Both the position numbers and the translations under genes were made by a program. This document shows, piece after piece, positions 35,912-54,732 of a DNA stretch of 64,000 bases. The first letter of the stretch is position 1; each line of letters begins with the position of its first letter. The stretch spans positions 38,688,001-38,752,000 of the forward strand of contig OZ231127.1 of NCBI GenBank assembly GCA_965153355.1, given 5' to 3'. Source of the DNA: Flaccisagitta enflata. Its lineage: Eukaryota; Chaetognatha; Sagittoidea; Aphragmophora. The notes under the pieces were generated by a model. It saw only the letters and a program-made list of their open reading frames with translations, was not told where the DNA came from and did no database searches.

Positions 35912-38179
35912 TTACGAGCAGTCAAGGTTGAGAACCAAAATGTCTCCCATGAAATGAGAAGATCCTAGAAGCGAATTACTATTCATGCCATGGATCAGAA
36001 CTTTATTTCCTCTCACGATCATATGATCGGTGATATAACGCTGGAAATCTCTCATGAGCATTGGCCAGTAATGGGCAGATGGCCAAAAAGGCACAACCAA
36101 CACTCCCTTACCTCTACACAATTCAAGATGCCTTAAAACTCTGCCTGCGATGCAGACCGGAGGAACCAACAGACAAAACTCGTTTTCCCAATTGAAGGAA
36201 AAGGCGTCTACGCCTGCGCAGCCAGGAGAGTTGAACAAGGAGTAAAACCGGTCCACTTTGGCATTGTAATCATTAGCAAAACAGTCAATGGAGAAAGGGC
36301 CCCATCTTCTGGTCAGAATTTGAAAGAAACTGTTTGACAATTGCCAATCGTCTGTATCGACCATCTCGGCTTCTCTGGATGCAGAATCGGCAGCTTCGTT
36401 GAGATGACGAGGAATCCACTCTACCTCTAGAGAGATATTATTTTCAAGACAGAGGAAAAATATTTCCATGGCAATTTGCTGAAGGTCTTCTTTCATGCTC
36501 CCCACATCAATAATACATGCTGCCGACTGATTGTCTACAAGAATTTTGACCTTTGAATGGGCTATTGAAGGAAGAAAGCTTTTTACTGCATGAGCCACTG
36601 CCGCCAACTCTCTGAAAGTGCTATGCTTGGATCTTTCCTCACCGGAAAAAAGCCTTAAGGCTTTGGCCTCTTCAAAATTAAGAATGGAGCCACAACCGGA
36701 GTCTGAAGCATCTGAGTGAATGACGTTGAGAAAACATGGAGGCTTTTCGACAAAGCAGTCCTTTCTGTTAAGCTTGTCTACATTTTCTAGCCAAAAATGT
36801 AATTCTCTTTTAATGGAGGAAGAAAGAATCACATTGGAGTCCCATGAAGGTGCGGAAGCGACCATGATTTGACTACAGCGAGAAGTCAGTCGAGAACAGT
36901 TCCCAACAATGATTTCTAATGAGACAATTTGACCGACAAATGAAGCAAGAGACTTGACGTGACAACTGTCTTTTGTCAAAAGCTCAGAAACGGTATTTTT
37001 TATTTTTTGAATGCGATGAGGAGCAGCAGCGATGGTGCCTTCTTCTGAGTCCCAGACAATGCCGAGCCATTCGCATCTTTTGACAGGGGACCATTGAGAT
37101 TTCTTGATTGACCAATAAGCTTTGGAGCTGAAAAGGTCTCTTCTGATGTGATCGCTTGCATCCACGGCATCATTGCCATCTTCCATAAAACATATCCCAT
37201 CGTCAAGAAACTTAACGACAGGAAGGGCACAGGCTCTCCAATGACGAACCAGGGGTCGAAAGATTTTTGTAAAAAGGAAAGGCAGATCTTTCAAACCAAA
37301 AGGGCCAACTGTGTACTGACAAAATACAGTTTTGCCGTGAAGCTCAAGTTTGAAGCCAAGGAACTTGCGGAACTCTTTATGAATACTTACTAGATGGTAT
37401 CCATTCTTTAAATCCCATGAAAACATATGGCTGTCTTTTTTAAAATAGTTTAGAGCATCTCTTGCATCTTCATATTTGAATCTAGGAACGTCAATGTATT
37501 TGTTCAATTCCGAACAATCTAGAATGAGACGATTTTTATTTCTCTGAACGGCGACTGAAAGGGGATTTACGAAGTAAGGTTTTTCTTCAACCAACTCTAC
37601 CTTGCCTTTCTCAATCAGTTCCAAAACCTGGCCTATCGCAAATTCTTCATGTTCATAAAAAGAACGATTGTTTTTGCGTTCAAATGAAGGAACTTCGCCA
37701 ATGAAGACAGGATGATGTCCGTAAGTTAGAGTGTCGATTACATACTGACTGGCACCAATTTTTTGAAAAAATTTTATGGCAGCAGGATCGCTCAAAGCAC
37801 CGGCAACATTTATGTCATCAGTGTAGTCAGAATAGTCCACTCTAACACTGTCGCAATCAGTAAATCTTCTTACATTGAAAATGTCATCATATTTTTCCCG
37901 AACAAGATTGGCTCTCAAATGGCGCTGAAGATTCGCAACATTCATTTCCTCACCACCTTTAATCATTCCTTTTTGTTGGCTCGCGATCTTCTCGCTGATT
38001 GTTGGAGTTGTAGCCGCCGGATCCTCTGTAGTAATTTGGCTTCGAGAATCGATCGTATTTGCCGCCGCGTGCTGCTGGACACTCATGGATGTCACGGGCC
38101 CAGTGACCGTAACGACCACACTTCTTACACGAGCCAACTCGGGATCCTCGGAATGGCATAAAATCGAGCCAATTAACAA
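35912..38179 (-). CDS. Reverse transcriptase-RNase H polyprotein of the YR retrotransposon
   Basis: 755 codons in the frame; the real start is probably downstream, near MIKGGEEMNV (about residue 72), because the first part overlaps the zinc-knuckle frame. RT spans about residues 190-400, with FSWDLKNGYH (first catalytic Asp about 255), GPFGLKDLPFLFTK and the active site VKFLDDG (about 324-328; FLDD instead of YxDD). RNase H spans about 487-602, with HSDASDSG, TFRELAA, VDNQSA and AADSASRE supplying the four acidic residues. The C-terminal 130 residues (RWGPFSIDCFANDYNAKVDR) match the extension usual in DIRS-order polyproteins. No stop or frameshift is seen. Confidence 0.92.
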   Translation of the reverse strand: MLIGSILCHSEDPELARVRSVVVTVTGPVTSMSVQQHAAANTIDSRSQITTEDPAATTPTISEKIASQQKGMIKGGEEMNVANLQRHLRANLVREKYDDIFNVRRFTDCDSVRVDYSDYTDDINVAGALSDPAAIKFFQKIGASQYVIDTLTYGHHPVFIGEVPSFERKNNRSFYEHEEFAIGQVLELIEKGKVELVEEKPYFVNPLSVAVQRNKNRLILDCSELNKYIDVPRFKYEDARDALNYFKKDSHMFSWDLKNGYHLVSIHKEFRKFLGFKLELHGKTVFCQYTVGPFGLKDLPFLFTKIFRPLVRHWRACALPVVKFLDDGICFMEDGNDAVDASDHIRRDLFSSKAYWSIKKSQWSPVKRCEWLGIVWDSEEGTIAAAPHRIQKIKNTVSELLTKDSCHVKSLASFVGQIVSLEIIVGNCSRLTSRCSQIMVASAPSWDSNVILSSSIKRELHFWLENVDKLNRKDCFVEKPPCFLNVIHSDASDSGCGSILNFEEAKALRLFSGEERSKHSTFRELAAVAHAVKSFLPSIAHSKVKILVDNQSAACIIDVGSMKEDLQQIAMEIFFLCLENNISLEVEWIPRHLNEAADSASREAEMVDTDDWQLSNSFFQILTRRWGPFSIDCFANDYNAKVDRFYSLFNSPGCAGVDAFSFNWENEFCLLVPPVCIAGRVLRHLELCRGKGVLVVPFWPSAHYWPMLMRDFQRYITDHMIVRGNKVLIHGMNSNSLLGSSHFMGDILVLNLDCS
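37959..38159 (-). CDS. Zinc-knuckle segment, probable C-terminal part of the element gag
   Basis: A 66-residue frame with the cluster CKKCGRYGHWARDIHEC (C-x2-C-x4-H-x7-C), followed by a Gly/Asn/Arg-rich tail. It overlaps the 5' end of the RT frame in another phase. It lies beyond the internal B1-A2 repeats, so gag is either split into two proteins or joined by splicing. A donor CAG-GTGGGG near 38490 and an acceptor CCGAG-GATCC near 38145 would join the two in phase. Confidence 0.55.
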   Translation of the reverse strand: MPFRGSRVGSCKKCGRYGHWARDIHECPAARGGKYDRFSKPNYYRGSGGYNSNNQREDREPTKRND

Positions 38180-38404
38180 TCAGATTACATAGTAGATTAG
38201 GGAGGGAGGGGGGGAAACATTAGCCTAACTGACGTTTTTACGAAGTTGTTTATCTAACTCGTATTAGATCTCTCTATCTCTCCATACCGTAGGAAAATGA
38301 CTATTTCTCTTTTGAAAAACCCTATTTTCCTACTATATTACGCTCTAGAGAATATAATACATCGTTTAAGATAAACGTGTGCCAAGGCTGTAATGAGATA
38401 TTCC

Positions 38405-38429
38405 CTAACCTACAAAGAAAATGAGCAGA

Positions 38430-38461
<32 letters not shown>

Positions 38462-39310
38462 GAAAAACTGCATTAACGTCAAGACCCCACCTGAATTGGA
38501 GTAGCCGGGGTTCCCTCCCGGCCCACCACGAAATGGATTACGATTTTGTGACTGAGAATACGTTTTCGACGTCTTTTTGTCGGCGTCTTGCACCTTCTTG
38601 AGACAGGCTGCAAATGCTTTATCCTTTTCGGGATCGCTAGAGCTCAACTTCTTCTTTTCCTCCATGGCCGTGATAGCCTTCCATCCGTATTTCGGCTCGG
38701 TATCGGCCTTGAAGATGAGATTTATTCTGTCATCCGCTTCCCCGACAGCTTCCTCGAGGGTCGACTTGATTGGAGAAATTGCTTTGTACGTTTCGTCTTC
38801 TGACGAGGAGAAGCATAGTAGGTAATCGTCCAAGGCCTCAACGGCGTTGGAGACTTTCAGACGGATATTGGCGAGGCTCCTGTACTGAGATTGAGCACCG
38901 GCCGAAGAGAGCGTGTTAGCGCGTGTGTCGATCAAAAGCTGTTGCTGTTTCGCCCGAATTTCTTTCAAATCGGAATTCAAAGATGTGTCGCCTTTCGCGC
39001 TTGACGCCCCCGAAAGCTGCTGCAATTTCGACTCAAGAGGCTTTAAAGCAGAGGCGAGACTGCTGTTGATGAGATCCCTCATCGATGAATGATGATCGCT
39101 TGAGGCGTCCGACGATGAAGAACGATGACGTCGCCGTCGACGATGCTTCTTCGTCTTCTTGTGCCGTCGATGAGACGAACCCCGAGAACGAGAGCGAGAG
39201 TGGGAAGACGATTTATCCTTGGATCGATGAGACCGGCTCCTTGATCTGGACGGCGATCGAGACGTGCGACCATCGTCGTTGTCTTTGCCCGTCCGTTCGA
39301 CGTCGGACAT
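38405..39310 (-). CDS. Gag-like protein of the YR retrotransposon, N-terminal part with RS domain
   Basis: 301 codons in the open frame. Residues 1-70 are an Arg/Ser domain (SRSPSRSRSRSHRSKDKSSS and an Arg-His run) like those of nuclear splicing factors. The middle is helical and charged (KEIRAKQQQLLIDTRANTL). The C-terminal part is rich in Gly, Asn and Arg (NRNPFRGGPGGNPGYSNSGG). The last 20 or so codons read through a poly-A tract and are unlikely to be real protein. No zinc knuckle is present in this frame; one lies downstream in 37959-38159. The role, packaging of element RNA, is inferred from position. Confidence 0.75.
38432..38461 (-). repeat. Poly-A tract (T30 on the plus strand) at the end of gag
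   Basis: About 30 A on the minus strand directly after the gag frame and 30 bp before the internal B1 repeat. It may be genuine or a sequencing or assembly expansion. Confidence 0.85.
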
Positions 39311-39843
39311 GATTTATTTTCTCTTTGCCTTTCTCTTCTAGAACTTATTCAGGAAAAACGGAAATTTAAAAGATACGAAAAAATAAATTTCCCGGGTACG
39401 CAGGGAACATTAGCCTAACTGACGTTTTTACGAAGTTGTTTATCTAACTCGTATTAGATCTCTCTATCTCTCCATACCGTAGGAAAATGACTATTTTACG
39501 TGTTCTGACACCCCTCAAACAGCAGAAACCAGTTCCATCATTCCTAAAAATAATGAGCAACAATAACCTAGAATTGTCATTATAATAATAAGGATACCGT
39601 CATGTGAGACCCTGGCCTACACTCATGGTTTTTTGGCAGCAGCCCTGAAAAGATCAATGACTTATGCTTTCACATATATGGGGAATTTTCTCCTTTTTCT
39701 CCTTCTCCTACATCCCCCCAAGACTTTAAAAGCCCCAAAACTGTCTTGATACTCTTTTTTGAATATACAGATGATAATCTTTTTTAATTGAACAGTGGGT
39801 TTTTGAGTCATTTACTTCATTTATACATGTAAGATCATGTAAG

Positions 39844-40227
39844 CAGGCCTGATTTTAGAGCGAGCCCGCGAGCCCGATGCTCTCTATTTTGCTCTCGGGC
39901 TCTCATGTTTTGCAAGCTTTGAGCCCGGCTGGCTCTCAGTCAATGATGGGATGGATTCAAAGTGCTCAAGCTGATTGAGTGAAATATATGAAAAATCATC
40001 AAGTTTTGAGTCGTTTTAGATTTTTTCATGAACTGAATGAACTTTGTAGTGATTATCTTATCATCATGTCATATACTCATTGGCTACTTTTGCAAATCTA
40101 GGCTGACATTATTGCAACATTTGGTATAACATTTAAACCGGGCTCATGGTTTTCCTCTCGGGCTCTGTCAAATTGTGGGGAGCGAGCCCGACTGGCTCAG
40201 TGAAAAAAATCACTAAAATCAGGCCTG
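39844..40227. mobile_element. hAT-type MITE in the left arm, 8-bp duplication CATGTAAG
   Basis: Terminal inverted repeats CAGGCCTGATTTTAG; 384 bp. Flanked by CATGTAAG at 39836-39843 and 40228-40235. The corresponding position of the right arm (about 42360-42366) lacks the element and has one copy of the target. The interior is built from GAGCCCG-type pieces. No transposase. Confidence 0.93.
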
Positions 40228-40240
40228 CATGTAAGCGCCT

Positions 40241-40739
40241 TTTTTTGGGCAGCAGCCCCAAAGAGGCCAATGAACTATGCTTTCACACATAGGGCAAATT
40301 TCTCCTCCTCCTTCTCCTCAATCCGCCCCCCCATCACGGCTCCCACTCCTGCCTTGAGGCTCCCATTCCAACTTCAAGCATCCGATCCCAGCTTTTAGGC
40401 TCCAATTTAAGCCTTAAGACTCCAACCCAAAAGACAAAGCTCTGGAGCTCTGGAGGCCCCAATCCTGGCCTCTTGACTCAAATTTCAGCCTTGAGGCTCA
40501 AGTCCCATTATCATAGCTCAAACTCCAGCCTTGAGGCCTAAAGCCTGGCTTTAAGGCTCAAATCCTAGTCCAGCATAGGTTATTGGCTTCTTCAGGGCCG
40601 CTGTCCCTCTCATTTCCATATCTAACATACTCCAAAGGCTCTTGTCCTTTATATAGTGTGGAGTAGTAATGTTGTCCAACTTTCATACACTAACTTAGGG
40701 GCAACAGGTACCGCTGAGCATCTGACGCTTTTGCGACAA
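40241..40739 (-). mobile_element. Helentron-like GGTCAGCGGTACC element in the left arm
   Basis: 5' end (minus strand) TTGTCGCAAAAGCGTCAGAT, then GCTCAGCGGTACC and an inner inverted repeat GGACAGCGGCCC. 3' end GGGGCTGCTGCCCAAAAAAA. The interior is an array of GCCTTGAGGCTC-like units. It matches 41918-42356 in the right arm, so it predates the inverted duplication. Confidence 0.72.
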
Positions 40740-40974
40740 TTTCATTATTACTACACAGGGTGAGTCTACTTGAATGAATTTATTCTGAAACTCCTCCAAG
40801 AGAAGGAACATGTTGTTACAGTTTACACCGTTGTAGTAGTTGTGCCATGTCTGTTGCTGTGTGACTGGTTTTACAAAGCGAGGAAATGAAAAAGCAAAAA
40901 GTTCAAATGGAAAGCGATTAATTTTGTGTTTTTTCCAGATCCACTTCATCAGGCTAATGAATGTCTCTCTCTGT

Positions 40975-41676
40975 TAATTGGCGCCGCCACCCTCCTGCAG
41001 ATGAATAGGGTGGTGGCACAAATTAAGAAAAGTCGCTGCCAAAAAGGAACTTTTTTCCAATTTTCAAAGTTTTTGGCTGTTTTGGAGTTCTTGGGGGCCA
41101 TGTAGGGTCCATGCACATCAGATTTCCAAAACCGTTAGAATTAATCTGGAAAAATCACTTTTACCGCAATTTCTTGAGGTTTGGCCCATGCTTTATCCAT
41201 AGCATGAGCCAACAAATTTCTTGGAGAAAAAAAAACTTTTGTTGTTGAGATAGCATTTACTTTTGGAGCATACTGCTCCTAAACATAAAAAGCTACAGAC
41301 TTCAACTTGGGCTCATTCAAAAGATCTGCAGCTACTTTTTAGAATAAACCCAAGTTGTGGTTTGTAGCTCAATTTATTTGAAAGGGGTGGCGGTGCTAAT
41401 TTATTGAGGGCAATGGATAATCCATGGTACCCCGTTGGTTCAACATGGGCTTTCACTCTTCTTCCTAGGTGAAAAGGCCAATCTTTGGGAATTTTTAGTT
41501 AAAGTCATTCATTATTTTGATAAATGATGGTACTGGTAGTTCCTCCTATAGCTATATTTATTGCTTTTTGACTTGTCCTACAATGTGAGGAAATGAAAAA
41601 GTGAGGAATGGAAATGGAAAGCAATTTATTATATGTTCTTTTCCAGATACACTTCATCAGGCTAATGGCAAAGCAA
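40975..41676. other. Spacer between the inverted-repeat arms
   Basis: No gene. GGAAATGAAAAAG to CACTTCATCAGGCTAATG (about 41588-41667) is a third, diverged copy of the arm end, in the same orientation as the left arm. Confidence 0.75.
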
Positions 41677-41917
41677 AAACAGAGAGAGACATTCATTAGC
41701 CTGATGAAGTGGATCTGGAAAAAAACACAAAATTAATCACTTTCCATTTGAATTTTTTGCTTTTTCATTTCCTCGCGTTGTAAAACCAGTCAACCAGCAA
41801 CAAACATGGCACAACTACTACAACAGTGTAAACTGTATCAACATGTTCCTTCTCTTGGAGGAGTTTCAGAACAAATTCATTCAAGTAGACTCACCCTGTG
41901 TAGTAATAATGAAATTG

Positions 41918-42356
41918 TTGCAAAAGCGTCAGATGCTCAGCGGTACCTGTTGCCCCTAAGTTAGTATATGTTAGATATGGAAATGAGAGGGACAGCGGCC
42001 CTGAAGAAGCCAATAACCTATGCTGGGCTAGGATTTGAGCCTTAAAGCCAGGCTTTAGGCCTCAAGGCTGGGGTTTGAGCTATGATAATGGGACTTGAGC
42101 CTCAAGGCTGAAATTTGAGTCAAGAGGCCAGGATTGGGGCCTCCAGAGCTCCAGAGCTTTGTCTTTTGGGTTGGAGTCTTAAGGCTTAAATTGGAGCCTA
42201 AAAGCTGGGATCGGATGCTTGAAGTTGGAATGGGAGCCTCAAGGCAGGAGTGGGAGCCGTGATGGGGGGGCGGATTGAGGAGAAGGAGGAGGAGAAATTT
42301 GCCCTATGTGTGAAAGCATAGTTCATTGGCCTCTTTGGGGCTGCTGCCCAAAAAAA
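41918..42356 (+). mobile_element. Helentron-like GGTCAGCGGTACC element in the right arm
   Basis: Inverted counterpart of 40241-40739. The 5' end has TTGCAAAAGCGTCAGAT, then GCTCAGCGGTACC. The 3' end is GGGGCTGCTGCCCAAAAAAA. Confidence 0.72.
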
Positions 42357-42507
42357 GGCGATTACATGATCTTACATGTATAAATGAAGTAAATGACTCA
42401 AAAACCCACTGTTCAATTAAAAAAGATTATCACCTGTATATTCAAAAAAGAGTATCAAGACAGTTTTGGGGCTTTTAAAGTCTTGGGGGGATGTAGGAGA
42501 AGGAGAA

Positions 42508-43049
42508 CTAGTCATCCAAGGATCGCACATGGTCAGCGGTACCCGATGCCCGGCTTGGAGTGATCAGCTGAAAAAGTGAGGTGAGAGCAGGGCAGCGGCC
42601 CCAAAGGGCCGATGTCCTCTAGGACACAGGGGTGAATTTCCAGACATCTTGAGAAGGCCTTTGGGCTTTGGGGCTATTTTCCATGTTTTTCATTATTTTG
42701 TCTATTTTCCATGCTATCGGATCTGAATTCTGCATTTATTTTATAATTCTATCAATTTTCCATGTTATTTAGTAGGGATTTCACATATTTTTAACTTCTG
42801 ATAAATTTCCCATGTTATTCAATGGGAATCTCGCATTTTTGCATTTTTTGTCAATTTTCTATGTTATTCAATGGGAATTTTGCATTTCTTCAATTTTCCA
42901 TGTTATTCAATGGAATTTGAGGCTCAGAAGCTTTAGCAGGGGGGGACGGATGGATGGTCGGACGGACGGACGGATGGACGGACGGACGGACATCTGGAAA
43001 TTCACCCCTGTGTCCTACAGGACATCGGCCCTTTGGGGCCGCTGCCCAA
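42508..43049 (+). mobile_element. Helentron-like element in the right arm, empty site in the left arm
   Basis: Begins near CTAGTCATCCAAGG and contains CATGGTCAGCGGTACCC. It carries the subterminal inverted repeat GGGCAGCGGCCCCAAAGGGC and ends GGGGCCGCTGCCCAA. The interior has an ATTTTCCATGTTATTCAATG array and a GGAC tetranucleotide tract. The left arm at 39694-39698 reads straight through (five T) with no element and no target duplication, as expected for rolling-circle insertion. Confidence 0.8.
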
Positions 43050-44312
43050 AAAGGAGAAAATTCCCCATATATGTCAAAGCATAAGTCATTGATCTCTTCA
43101 GGGCTGCTGCCAAAACACCATGAGTGTAGGCCAGGGTCTCACATGACGGTATCCTTACTATTATAATGACGATTCTAGGTTATTGTTGCTCATCATTTTT
43201 AGGAATGATGGAACTGGTTTCTGCTGTTTGAGGAGTTTCAGAACACGTAAAACCACCTGTAAGTGTAGTATAGCATTTTTGAAAGAAAAAAGCCTTACAC
43301 AACCAGCAGATTCCATTAATGATGATCATTTATGTATAAATAAAGCATGTGACACAAAAACCCACTGTTCAACTAAAAATAATCACCTGTATATTTAAAA
43401 AAAGAGTCAGTTTTAGGGCTTTTAAAGTCTTCCTTGTTGCATTGTGGGTCAAGGCGGTTATAGGCAGAAAAAAAAAGAATGGCATCTAAAAAGATTTCCA
43501 TTCTCTAATACAGTGCCATGTGTAAAAAGGTTTCTAGCAGTTTAAATCTAAATGGCAAACAAAGCCTAGAAAAGTTGCTAAATTCAGCGACTTCACAACC
43601 AAAACAAGTTGTTAAAATCAACAACTTTACAACCATTAGAATGGCAAGGCTCAGAAAGTGCTCTAAAGTTGGTGAAATCAGCAACATCAGTGAAATCAGT
43701 GAAGTTGTTAAAATCACCAACTTTAACACAAAAAATGTTTTTTGCAATTTTGTACCAGTTTAAGAGGAGTAGTATCCCAATTCTTTTTAGTTTTGTCATT
43801 GTCACCATTATGGGTGGTTTTGAGGAAAAAATGGTGAAAATCAATGATGACGTATTTTGAGAAAAACAAAGAAATGTCATTTGGTCCAAATCTTTTGACT
43901 ATGAAATCCTTACATATATTGTCTGATTTTGTATAGATGGGTGACCAAAAATATTTGCCTCTGATTTTTCCATCTTTAGTAATGTGTTTGCAGACAAAAA
44001 CAAGAGGGGTTCAAGATTTTTTGGAAGAATATAAAGATAAAAAATGGATTGATATTCCAGTACCACCAACTTTTTATGACAGCTTTAGAGTCAGCAAAGT
44101 TGGTAACTTCACAACAGGGGTTGTTAAAGTCACCAACTTTATCTTTACCCAGCTGTCTTACTAACCAACGATTTATGGAACTGATTCTGTTGCCAACGCC
44201 CACGTGATAACCACTCTTTCCAGGAGGATCTTTCTTTTCACTATCACGTGATATTGTCCTGTTACGATCAAGTGATTTTGCTCTAACGAGTTACATAAGC
44301 AACAAAGAGGGG

Positions 44313-44321
44313 ATATAAAAG
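44313..44321 (+). promoter_or_regulatory. TATA box of the lipocalin gene
   Basis: The motif GATATAAAAGG lies about 155 bp upstream of the lipocalin ATG. A start site about 30 bp downstream, near 44343-44350, would give a 5' UTR of roughly 120 bases. The position just outside the right arm of the large inverted repeat (arm end about 44158) suggests the promoter is unique sequence. Inferred from sequence only. Confidence 0.6.
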
Positions 44322-44470
44322 GACCCCAATTGCCAGAATCTTTCCATTCTCCAATCGACCACCGCAAAATAAAAAGATAGAAACTCTCTTTTGGAAAAAG
44401 AATTTCAAACCCACTCGGAAAAATTTGACTCATCTGAGCTGTGAGACACTTGTAATTTTATCCATTCGAT

Positions 44471-47835
<3,365 letters not shown>

Positions 47836-48237
47836 TCTGAAATATCTCCGTCACTTTCTTGTTTTGTGCCCATTTCATGCATGCACCATCATTGACATTT
47901 GTCATTTTTTCCAGTTTTTTCTTCCATCTTTTTTGTATTGTTTCAAAATGATCTGTTGAATTTGGTATTTGTATGACTGTGTTTTTCTTTGCACCGTCAA
48001 AAACTGACCATGATTTGATAACAAAAAGCACAGAGTTATTCTAGATTTATTTTCAATAAGAATTTGCAAGTGCCACGGAGTAAAAGTTAAGGCCCACCCT
48101 AAAACCGGTGGTAAAACATTTCTAGATCTAAGCATAACAAATAAGTCACAAACCGCAACCGCTATTGTCGCAATGACAGCGGATATATCTTAAAGTCTTC
48201 TTTAAACTAAGGTTTCATACAGAGTAAGTGAAACTTT

Positions 48238-48676
48238 CAGGGCTGTAATTGAGTTTTCCCCCCAGTGGGGGGGGGGAAAGAATCAAAAGGTCTAGAGATG
48301 GGGAAGAAAAAATGAGAATAAAAGAATTTGGGGAAAATATAACTGATGACAGTACCAATTCATAAAAACTAGGTAATAAAACACAATTTAACACTATATA
48401 ACCTTAACTACACTGTTTTATAGCTATATGGGAAAAACAAGGCTGGATACACGGCCAATACTAGTTGCGGTCAGGGGGGCAGGGGCGGAAATGCGTGGTT
48501 ACACTTTTCGACACGTGGTCACGGACCGAAGGACCGACAGACGGAAAGAGGCTCTTATAGAGTTGCGTGTCTGCAACTAAAAATCATAGATTTTAAAATG
48601 TGATGCATTGCAGCGGGGAAGAAAATCAAAGGCAGGGGGGGGGGAACCAAAAGCGACTCAATTTTATACACCCCTG
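48238..48676. mobile_element. hAT-type MITE, 8-bp duplication GAAACTTT
   Basis: Flanked by GAAACTTT at 48230-48237 and 48677-48684. Ends CAGGGCTGTAATTGAGTTTT and, inverted, CAGGGGTGTATAAAATTGAG. A Helentron-like element (48436-48590) sits inside. Confidence 0.92.
48436..48590 (+). mobile_element. Helentron-like element, TTGCGGAC subtype, nested in a hAT-type MITE
   Basis: 5' AACAAGGCTGGATACACGGC, then AGTTGCGGTC. 3' TTATAGAGTTGCGTGTCTGC then AACTAAAAA. Only 155 bp. It lies inside the hAT-type MITE at 48238-48676. Confidence 0.66.
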
Positions 48677-48684
48677 GAAACTTT

Positions 48685-49136
48685 TTAGTTTTTCTAATCG
48701 AGAATGATTTTCAAGGATGTCAAGTCATCATATAGACTTTACATCGATAACAGTTCAAATATATTTGCAACTGCAAAAAGCTTCTCGGTTTGGTTATTTT
48801 CTACTAAGGTAAACATTTGAAACGACAAGCTAACTCCAAGTTGCGTCTCAGCAATTAGTTAGAGGTAGAGAAAACTGAGTACATACGAATAAAATAAGTT
48901 GTGGTACCTAAGACCAAACTAACATCTCGATCTAGTATCTAGTTTAGATGCTAGTATTTAAAATCTAGAATCCAGTATCTTGGTCTGGTGTAGATAGTAT
49001 GGATAGCAATTAAATGAATCCTAACAACAGAATCATTTTTCAGTCCATCAAAGTCTTGTTGGTTGATGAGCCACACACACACTCATCGCTCAATTACGAA
49101 AAACGGTAAGAGGGACCAAAATTGTCTTGGATGATT
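48685..49136. other. Interval between the convergent lipocalin and HAD genes
   Basis: No gene or element. Repeated CTAGTATCTAG words near 48930-48990. Confidence 0.6.
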
Positions 49137-54553
<5,417 letters not shown>

Positions 54554-54732
54554 GATTGTCGACTGACAAAGAAATCAACTGCAAATTCAATGTGAAATTT
54601 TCCACTTAGCTTCAACTTTATTGAACCAGTACAAGGAAAACTAAAGGCTCATAGCTGATGATTGTATGAGATTCATATAGGTTGAATTGTTGCACATGCC
54701 ACATAATTCCAAGATCCTCTTTCACACCAATT

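Larger units (their letters stand above)
33976..39496 (-). mobile_element. Tyrosine-recombinase (DIRS-order) retrotransposon with split direct repeats, PAT/Ngaro type
   Basis: A 5.5-kb element. On the minus strand the order is A1 repeat (39496-39406), gag (39310-38405), B1 repeat (38401-38304), A2 repeat (38306-38216), RT-RNase H (38179-35912), tyrosine recombinase (to 34896), a 3' minisatellite and B2 repeat (34073-33976). A copies are identical over 91 bp and B copies over 98 bp. A2 and B1 overlap by TTT, and TTT also bounds each outer end, as expected if a circular intermediate joined the ends. The ends are confirmed by an unoccupied allele-like site at 43247-43256 in the opposite arm of the inverted repeat. 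Identical repeats and open frames suggest a young insertion. Confidence 0.93.
33070..44158. repeat. Large imperfect inverted repeat, arms about 2.4 kb
   Basis: The left arm is 33070-33975 plus 39497-40974 (interrupted by the YR retrotransposon). The right arm is 41677-44158, inverted. Arms differ by scattered substitutions and indels. They match from CAGCTGGGTAAAGAT at the outer edge to ATTCATTAGCCTGATG at the inner edge. The 700-bp spacer (40975-41676) contains a third, more diverged copy of the inner edge (about 41560-41665). It could be a foldback-type transposon or an inverted duplication. Confidence 0.9.

Noticed and set aside
38405-38470. Poly-Lys C-terminus of gag
   Set aside because: It is translation of a homopolymer A tract and is more likely outside the real coding end.
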